Shown: positions 15,637-19,838 of the stretch, in pieces | Layout of the letters: each line of letters starts with the position of its first letter | How positions within the stretch are numbered: position 1 is the stretch's first letter | Assembly: GCA_900543825.1 (NCBI GenBank) | Contig: UQSR01000015.1 | Span: 1-19,838 of the forward strand | Direction of reading: 5' to 3' | DNA from: an uncultured Mycoplasmatota bacterium | GTDB lineage: Bacteria; Bacillota_I; Bacilli_A; RF39; UBA660 | Length of the DNA: 19,838 nt | Translations under genes and position numbers: made by a program | Notes under the pieces: model-generated | Database searches by the model: none | The model's input: only the letters and a program-made list of their open reading frames with translations | What the model was told of the DNA's origin: nothing

Positions 15637-15664
15637 AAAAAAAAGACTATATCAATCTATAATC
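15637..15664 (-). terminator. Terminator after rnhB
   Basis: On the minus strand GATTATA (15664-15658) pairs with TATAGTC (15651-15645), including one T-G pair, around a 6-base loop, followed by eight T's (15644-15637). The hairpin includes the rnhB stop and separates rnhB from mraZ. Confidence 0.7.
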
Positions 15665-16269
15665 TTATCCTTATATTCACTAACAGGTTTAAAAGATAAC
15701 CTATGATATTTAGTAATACCATATTTCTTAATAGCCTCTATATGTTTCTTAGTACCATATCCCTTATTATTAGCAAGATCATACATCGGATATATCTTAT
15801 CAAGTTCATACATCATCCTATCCCTGGTAACCTTTGCAATAACTGAAGCTGCCGCTATAGAAATAGATTTAGCATCCCCCTTAATAATACTAGTCGTTGG
15901 AACATCTATATCAAGAGGCATAGCATCAATAAGAACATGATCAGGTTTAATATTAGTATCACTAATAGCCTTCTTCATAGCAATTTTAGTAGCTTCGTAA
16001 ATATTAACTTCATCAATAACCTTCTCATCAACTATACCAATACCAATACTAGTAGCCTTATCCCAAATAATCTTATAAAACTCATCTCTCTTTTTCTCAG
16101 ATAACTTCTTCGAATCAGTAAGTCCCTCTAATACAAAATCAGGAGGTAAAATAACACATGCTGCTACCACACTACCAATTAAAGGACCACGTCCAACTTC
16201 ATCAACACCACCAATATATTTACATCCACTCTTATAAAGTTCTTTTTCATACTTATATAAATCAACCAT
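15652..16269 (-). CDS. rnhB: Ribonuclease HII
   Basis: 205 residues, normal for the short bacterial form. RNase HII cuts the RNA strand of RNA-DNA hybrids and starts the removal of single ribonucleotides from DNA. The active-site residues are visible: Asp23-Glu24 in GGVDEVGRGPLIG (20-32), Asp115 in HVLIDAMPL and Asp150 in IAKVTRDR; DSKKLSEKKR (52-61) and the C-terminal GYGTKKHIEA and YHRLSFKP are also typical. AGGGAAG precedes the ATG at 16269. The ATG shares a base with the stop of the preceding small gene (TAATG), so the two are coupled. Confidence 0.96.
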   Translation of the reverse strand: MVDLYKYEKELYKSGCKYIGGVDEVGRGPLIGSVVAACVILPPDFVLEGLTDSKKLSEKKRDEFYKIIWDKATSIGIGIVDEKVIDEVNIYEATKIAMKKAISDTNIKPDHVLIDAMPLDIDVPTTSIIKGDAKSISIAAASVIAKVTRDRMMYELDKIYPMYDLANNKGYGTKKHIEAIKKYGITKYHRLSFKPVSEYKDKIID

Positions 16270-16523
16270 TATTTAAACTTCCCTACAATTCTATTAATCT
16301 TACTTTGATTAATACCTCTATTAGCACTCTCCATATTATTATGAAGATTGCTAACCATTTCTCCCGGTGTAATAACACTATTATTAGAAATAGTATTAAT
16401 ATTAGTATTAAACATCTTATTCATAAAATCTTTTTCTTTATCCCTAGCTTTTTTAACATCATCATTATGATTAGCTTTCCATCTCTTATCGAAAACCTTT
16501 GTTAAATCCTCTTGTCTATTCAC
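16269..16523 (-). CDS. Small charged protein of unknown function upstream of rnhB
   Basis: 84 residues from a GTG at 16523; GGATGG lies 7 bases upstream and no better ATG exists before residue 34. The first half is helical and very charged (DLTKVFDKRWKANHND, then KKARDKEKDF); the second half is Asn/Ser-rich with NNSVITPGEMVSNL and a basic end. No signal peptide or membrane helix is seen, and I do not recognise a family. It is translationally coupled to rnhB (1-base overlap) and a promoter-like sequence lies just upstream, so it is probably expressed with rnhB. In many Firmicutes the gene in this place is ribosome GTPase rbgA/ylqF, but this one is far too short and unrelated. Confidence 0.75.
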   Translation of the reverse strand: MNRQEDLTKVFDKRWKANHNDDVKKARDKEKDFMNKMFNTNINTISNNSVITPGEMVSNLHNNMESANRGINQSKINRIVGKFK

Positions 16524-16542
16524 CTAATCACCATCCAATATA

Positions 16543-16571
16543 ATTTTATCACGATAGCAAATATAAGTAAA
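16543..16571 (-). promoter_or_regulatory. Possible promoter of the small-gene/rnhB unit
   Basis: TTTACT (16566-16571), 17 bases, then TAAAAT (16543-16548), located in the 64-base gap between the topA stop and the GTG at 16523. Confidence 0.5.
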
Positions 16572-16601
16572 GAAAAAGAAAGAAGTACTAGTTATCTTCT
16601 T
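16571..16601 (-). terminator. Weak terminator at the end of topA
   Basis: On the minus strand AAGAAG (16601-16596) pairs with CTTCTT (16585-16580) around a 10-base loop that contains the topA stop, followed by a pyrimidine run TTCTTTTTCT. The stem is short and has few G-C pairs, so read-through into the next gene is likely. Confidence 0.3.
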
Positions 16602-18636
16602 CCTTATATTCCCTTTCATAATCACAATTCATACACTTTACTTTATCCTTTTTTATAACTAATACACCAAAGCAATCAGGACATTTTTCACTTATAGGTT
16701 TATCCCATGAAGCAAAACTACATTTAGGATAATTATTACATCCATAAAAAACTTTACCCCTCTTAGTCTTCTTCTCTATTATCTTACCATCACATAAAGG
16801 GCAATCCATAATTTCCGTAGTTTCCTTCTTCTCAGTCTTAATATATTTACATTCAGGATAATTAGAACAAGCCACAAACTTACCATATCTACTCTGCTTA
16901 ATAACCAAAGGACTAGAGCATTTAGGACATTTTTCACCAGTATATTCCGGAGCCTTCTTCTCCATTTCTTTAAAAGCAATTTCTACTTTAGGTTCAAAAT
17001 CATTATAAAATAAACTAATAAGCTTATCCCATTCCATCTTACCTTCCGCTATCTTATCCAAATCATCTTCCATCATCTTAGTATATTCAACATTAATAAT
17101 ATCCTTAAAAAACTCTTGAAGTTTATCCGTAGTTTCTATACCAACATCAGTAGGAACAAACTTCTTATCTTCTACTCTAACATAACTTCTCTCTTTTAAA
17201 GTATCAATAGTCTTAGCATAAGTAGAAGGTCTACCTATACCAACATCTTCCATTTCTTTAATAAGCTTACTCTCAGTATATCTACTAGGAGGTTTAGTAG
17301 TATGTTTACTATACTCAATATTATTAGCAATAACAACATTACTATTATAAGAAGCAAAATCAGGTAAAACATTATCCTTATTATCCTCATACATACTATA
17401 TACCTTCAAATAACCATCAAATACAAGTACCTGCCCTGTAGCCTTAAATTGATAATTATTATTATCCAAAATAACACTAGTAGCCAAAGTCTTAGCATCA
17501 CGCATAAGTGATGCTAAAGCCCTATAATAAATCATCTTATATAACTTATATTCATCATTAGTAAGATATTCCTTAATATCCTCTGGATTCTTATTAATAG
17601 AAGTAGGTCTAATAGCCTCATGAGCATCTTGAACATTCTCTGTCTTATTACTCTTCTTAACATAACCAACATATTCACTACCATAATTATCCTTAATATA
17701 TCCATAACAAGAATTAACAAACTCATCAGATAATCTAATAGAATCAGTTCTCATATAAGAAATAAGACCAACATCCTCATTCTTAAGAGAAACACCCTCA
17801 TATAACTTCTGAGCAATCATCATAGTCTTTTTCGAAGTAAATCCAAGTTTCGAAGAAGCCTCTTGCTGAAGTGTACTCGTAGTAAAAGGAGCCTTACTTT
17901 TCTTATTCTTTTCTTTCTTATCAACCAATTCAATTTTAAAAGCATTAGATAACTTACACAAAATATCTTTAGCTTCACTCTCATTTTTAATTTCAATCTT
18001 CTTATGATTATAAGTATCAAGTTTAGCATCAAAATCATTAAAATGAGCATCAATTTCATAATAATCTTCCGCTACAAAAGCCTCTATTTCTCTTTCCCTA
18101 TCCACAATAAGTTTAAGAGCAACAGATTGTACTCTACCAGCACTCTTACCACCAGTTTTAGATTGCATAAGCTTACTAAGTCTAAAACCAATAATTCTAT
18201 CTAGTATTCTTCTAGCTTCTTGTGACTTAACAAGATTATCATCAATCTTTCTTGCCTTATCAAAAGAATTAATAACAGCATTCTTAGTAATCTCATTAAA
18301 AACAATTCTATCATAATTATTATCATCAAGACCTAAAGTATCATATAAATGCCAACTAATAGCTTCCCCCTCCCTATCAGGGTCGGTAGCCAAATAAACA
18401 AAAGAAGCATCTTTAACATCCTTTTTAAGTTCTTTAACAAGTTTATTCTTACCTTTAATAATTTTATAATCAGGCTTAAAATCATTATCAATATCCACTC
18501 CAAAACCAAATTTACCAGAAGTAGATAAATCTCTTATATGTCCTAAGGAAGAGACTACCTTATAATCCTTCCCTAAATATTTCTCAATAGTTTTACTCTT
18601 ATGTGGTGATTCCACGATAACCAACTTCTTTGCCAT
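16588..18636 (-). CDS. topA: DNA topoisomerase I (type IA)
   Basis: 682 residues. The enzyme relaxes negative supercoils by cutting one strand through a 5'-phosphotyrosine link. The TOPRIM domain begins KLVIVESPHKSKTI with Glu9 and carries ATDPDREGEA with Asp85, Asp87 and Glu89. The catalytic Tyr294 is in GLISYMRTDSIR (290-301), and EMEDVGIGRPSTYA (461-474) is a further type IA block. Three C-terminal zinc ribbons follow: Cys570/573/590/596, Cys612/615/633/639 and Cys652/655/668/671. AAGGGA lies 7 bases before the ATG at 18636, and a promoter is found at 18658-18687. The dprA and rbgA/rnhB-type neighbours common around topA in Bacillus are only partly kept: rnhB follows it here. Confidence 0.97.
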   Translation of the reverse strand: MAKKLVIVESPHKSKTIEKYLGKDYKVVSSLGHIRDLSTSGKFGFGVDIDNDFKPDYKIIKGKNKLVKELKKDVKDASFVYLATDPDREGEAISWHLYDTLGLDDNNYDRIVFNEITKNAVINSFDKARKIDDNLVKSQEARRILDRIIGFRLSKLMQSKTGGKSAGRVQSVALKLIVDREREIEAFVAEDYYEIDAHFNDFDAKLDTYNHKKIEIKNESEAKDILCKLSNAFKIELVDKKEKNKKSKAPFTTSTLQQEASSKLGFTSKKTMMIAQKLYEGVSLKNEDVGLISYMRTDSIRLSDEFVNSCYGYIKDNYGSEYVGYVKKSNKTENVQDAHEAIRPTSINKNPEDIKEYLTNDEYKLYKMIYYRALASLMRDAKTLATSVILDNNNYQFKATGQVLVFDGYLKVYSMYEDNKDNVLPDFASYNSNVVIANNIEYSKHTTKPPSRYTESKLIKEMEDVGIGRPSTYAKTIDTLKERSYVRVEDKKFVPTDVGIETTDKLQEFFKDIINVEYTKMMEDDLDKIAEGKMEWDKLISLFYNDFEPKVEIAFKEMEKKAPEYTGEKCPKCSSPLVIKQSRYGKFVACSNYPECKYIKTEKKETTEIMDCPLCDGKIIEKKTKRGKVFYGCNNYPKCSFASWDKPISEKCPDCFGVLVIKKDKVKCMNCDYEREYKEEDN

Positions 18637-18657
18637 CTAATCATCCCTTTCTGTAAC

Positions 18658-18687
18658 ATTATATACTATCTTCCAAATAAATTGCAA
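18658..18687 (-). promoter_or_regulatory. Promoter of topA
   Basis: TTGCAA (18682-18687), an 18-base spacer and TATAAT (18658-18663), about 22 bases before the topA start codon, with the ribosome site AAGGGA between them. Confidence 0.65.
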
Positions 18688-18791
18688 GTATTTTTTCATA
18701 AGTTATTATTTTTACTAAGTACATAATTCCTACTATATATTCTATTATCACTAAATAATACCAATAATTATTTAAAGAATTAAAAAAACAA

Positions 18792-19677
18792 TTATATAAA
18801 TTCATATTCTCTAATAACAATACTATCAAGAGAACAATATTCAATAACAAATCTATTTTCCTTCTTACAAATTAATATCCCAATACTACTATTATTGCTT
18901 ACCTCTTTTACATTTTTATCTATATAATTCATATATTTTTGTACTTGAGAAATATATTCAGCCTTAAACTCCGTTACTTTTAATTCAACTACTACATAAG
19001 AATTATATTTTATATTAAATAATAGTAAATCTATTTTATGATAACTATCTCCAATTTTTATTTTATATTCACTACCTATAAAACTAAATGCATTACCTAG
19101 TTCTTTCATAAAGTTCTCTATATTCTCCAAAATTAAATTATGTAATATCCTCTCAGTTACTACTTCTATATTATTTTTATTTTTAATTAATATAGGATTC
19201 GGTATTAAATCTTTCATTTCTAATCTATCTTCACTCTTCATCTTATTTTTGGTTTCATAGGTAATCTTTCATATTCATTGGATTTAATCTTAAATTCTAG
19301 CTCTCTAACCGATAATTTTTTACTTATGATAACTTGAATATAATAATTTATAGAATCAATTTCTAAATTAAATAATAATCTTAAATGACTCCATGTTAAT
19401 TGTGTCCACATTGTGGACACTTTTTCATTACTAAACACATTATAAAATTGCTTCATCCTAAATAATGTTCTACGATTATATTTTTTACCTACTTCTTTAG
19501 TTAATTTTTTTGAATACTCATCAATAACATTATCTCCATATTTTCCCCCAGCTATAGCAAGTAATCTACCATTTCAAAATACGTAATTACAGTGTTTCTT
19601 TCTTTAGAATAATCTTTTACTCTTTTATATACTTCATTATCTATTAGCTTATTTTTAATTTCATTATAATAATTCAT
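18792..19677 (-). pseudogene. YhcG-type PD-(D/E)XK nuclease (DUF1016), broken by two 1-base deletions
   Basis: A good AGGAGG lies 5 bases before the ATG at 19677. The reading runs 41 codons to a TAG at 19552, but from about 19570 a second frame continues the protein (GRLLAIAGGKYGDNVIDEYS, then WSHLRLL and SVRELEFKIKSNEYERL) to a TGA at 19238. From about 19261 a third frame continues to 18792 with the nuclease domain (PNPILIKN, Asp in HKIDLLLF, Glu-Leu-Lys in VVVELKV). Adding one base at each break restores a 295-residue protein with DUF1016 N-terminal and YhcG nuclease domains in normal order; 886 bases plus 2 divide by three. The active-site residues are intact, so decay is recent or the breaks are sequencing errors. 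An open fragment of 72 residues (19238-19456) and one of 149 residues (18792-19241) are parts of it. The role is unknown; relatives often sit near restriction systems or mobile DNA. Confidence 0.85.
19402..19420. repeat. 19-bp perfect palindrome inside the broken nuclease gene
   Basis: GTGTCCACA (19402-19410), one base, then TGTGGACAC (19412-19420), followed on the plus strand by TTTTT. It falls in codons for STMWTQL, where the family has a conserved Ser-Thr-x-x-Thr-Gln-Leu stretch, so it may be a coincidence of codons. Confidence 0.7.
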
Positions 19678-19682
19678 AAAAG

Positions 19683-19688
19683 CCTCCT
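19683..19688 (-). promoter_or_regulatory. Ribosome binding site AGGAGG that sets the start of the broken nuclease gene
   Basis: A full AGGAGG overlaps the stop of the preceding nuclease copy (19687-19689) and lies 5 bases before the ATG at 19677, which implies the two copies were translated from one mRNA. Confidence 0.8.
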
Positions 19689-19838
19689 AACTTATTACAT
19701 AATCTCTTGTATATATCCTATTATCACTAGAATATTCTATATAATAATGATTATCACGTCTAGATATAATAATACCAATAGTCTTATCTTGATTAATACT
19801 TTTAATATGTTTATCTATATAATTCATATATACTTCTA
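19687..19838 (-). CDS. C-terminal end of a second YhcG-type nuclease (5' part outside window)
   Basis: From the right edge, 49 in-frame codons end at TAG (19687-19689). The sequence YMNYIDKHIKSINQDKTIGI and the following IISRRDN and YIEYSSDN align without gaps with the C-terminus of the adjacent broken gene (YMNYIDKNVKEVSNNSSIGI and so on): about 20 of 46 residues are identical by eye. It is therefore the tail of a homologous PD-(D/E)XK nuclease in tandem. The catalytic residues lie outside the window, so activity cannot be judged. Confidence 0.8.
   Translation of the reverse strand, partial: EVYMNYIDKHIKSINQDKTIGIIISRRDNHYYIEYSSDNRIYTRDYVIS

Noticed and set aside
19402..19420. Palindrome plus T-run as a plus-strand terminator
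   Set aside because: It is inside conserved codons of the nuclease family and no plus-strand gene precedes it, so a codon coincidence is more likely.
1..19838. Alternative genetic code (UGA as Trp), as in some low-GC relatives
   Set aside because: Genes use TGG for Trp, and TGA ends the PBP and rnhB genes at the expected lengths.

Overview
The window is very AT-rich (roughly a quarter G+C by eye) with Shine-Dalgarno-led genes, TTGACA/TATAAT-type promoters and hairpin-plus-T-run terminators. TGA is used as a stop (for example at the end of the PBP gene) and TGG for Trp, so the standard code applies and this is not a Mycoplasma-type code. A complete gerK-type A-C-B germinant receptor operon, an mraZ-rsmH-ftsL-PBP cluster and tandem YhcG-type nuclease genes point to a low-GC, Gram-positive, probably spore-forming Firmicute of the class Bacilli or a nearby gut lineage. 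I cannot name a genus.

Layout. (1) 1-2733, minus strand: a surface-protein operon. A promoter at 2705-2733, a possible 18-codon leader peptide and an attenuator-like hairpin precede a secreted, C-terminally anchored protein with three cadherin-like beta-sandwich domains. It overlaps an N-terminally anchored leucine-rich-repeat protein that runs off the left edge. (2) 2775-6798, minus strand: a near-perfect sigma-A promoter drives two long coiled-coil proteins, which look like diverged tandem paralogues with disordered tails full of short Pro-x-Trp and Phe-Pro motifs, followed by a small DUF1292-like protein and a terminator. I do not recognise the coiled-coil pair; it is the best candidate here for something undescribed. 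(3) 6895-10637, plus strand, divergent from region 2: gerKA-gerKC-gerKB with overlapping reading frames and a terminator, then a separate GufA-type ZIP metal transporter with its own terminator. (4) 11534-15604, minus strand: a shortened division/cell-wall cluster. mraZ has its own promoter and three MraZ-type boxes, followed by rsmH, ftsL, a PASTA-carrying class B PBP and a tiny membrane ORF; mraY and the mur genes are not present. (5) 15637-18687, minus strand: topA with its own promoter, then an 84-residue unknown protein and rnhB, ended by a terminator just upstream of the mraZ promoter. (6) 18792-19838, minus strand: two tandem YhcG/DUF1016-type PD-(D/E)XK nuclease genes. One is broken by two single-base deletions; the other is seen only as its C-terminus.

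Together the core genes cover division-wall synthesis, rRNA methylation, DNA topology, RNA-primer/ribonucleotide removal and spore germination. The accessory parts are the surface LRR/cadherin-like operon, the coiled-coil pair and the nuclease copies. No tRNA, rRNA, CRISPR array or insertion sequence was seen.
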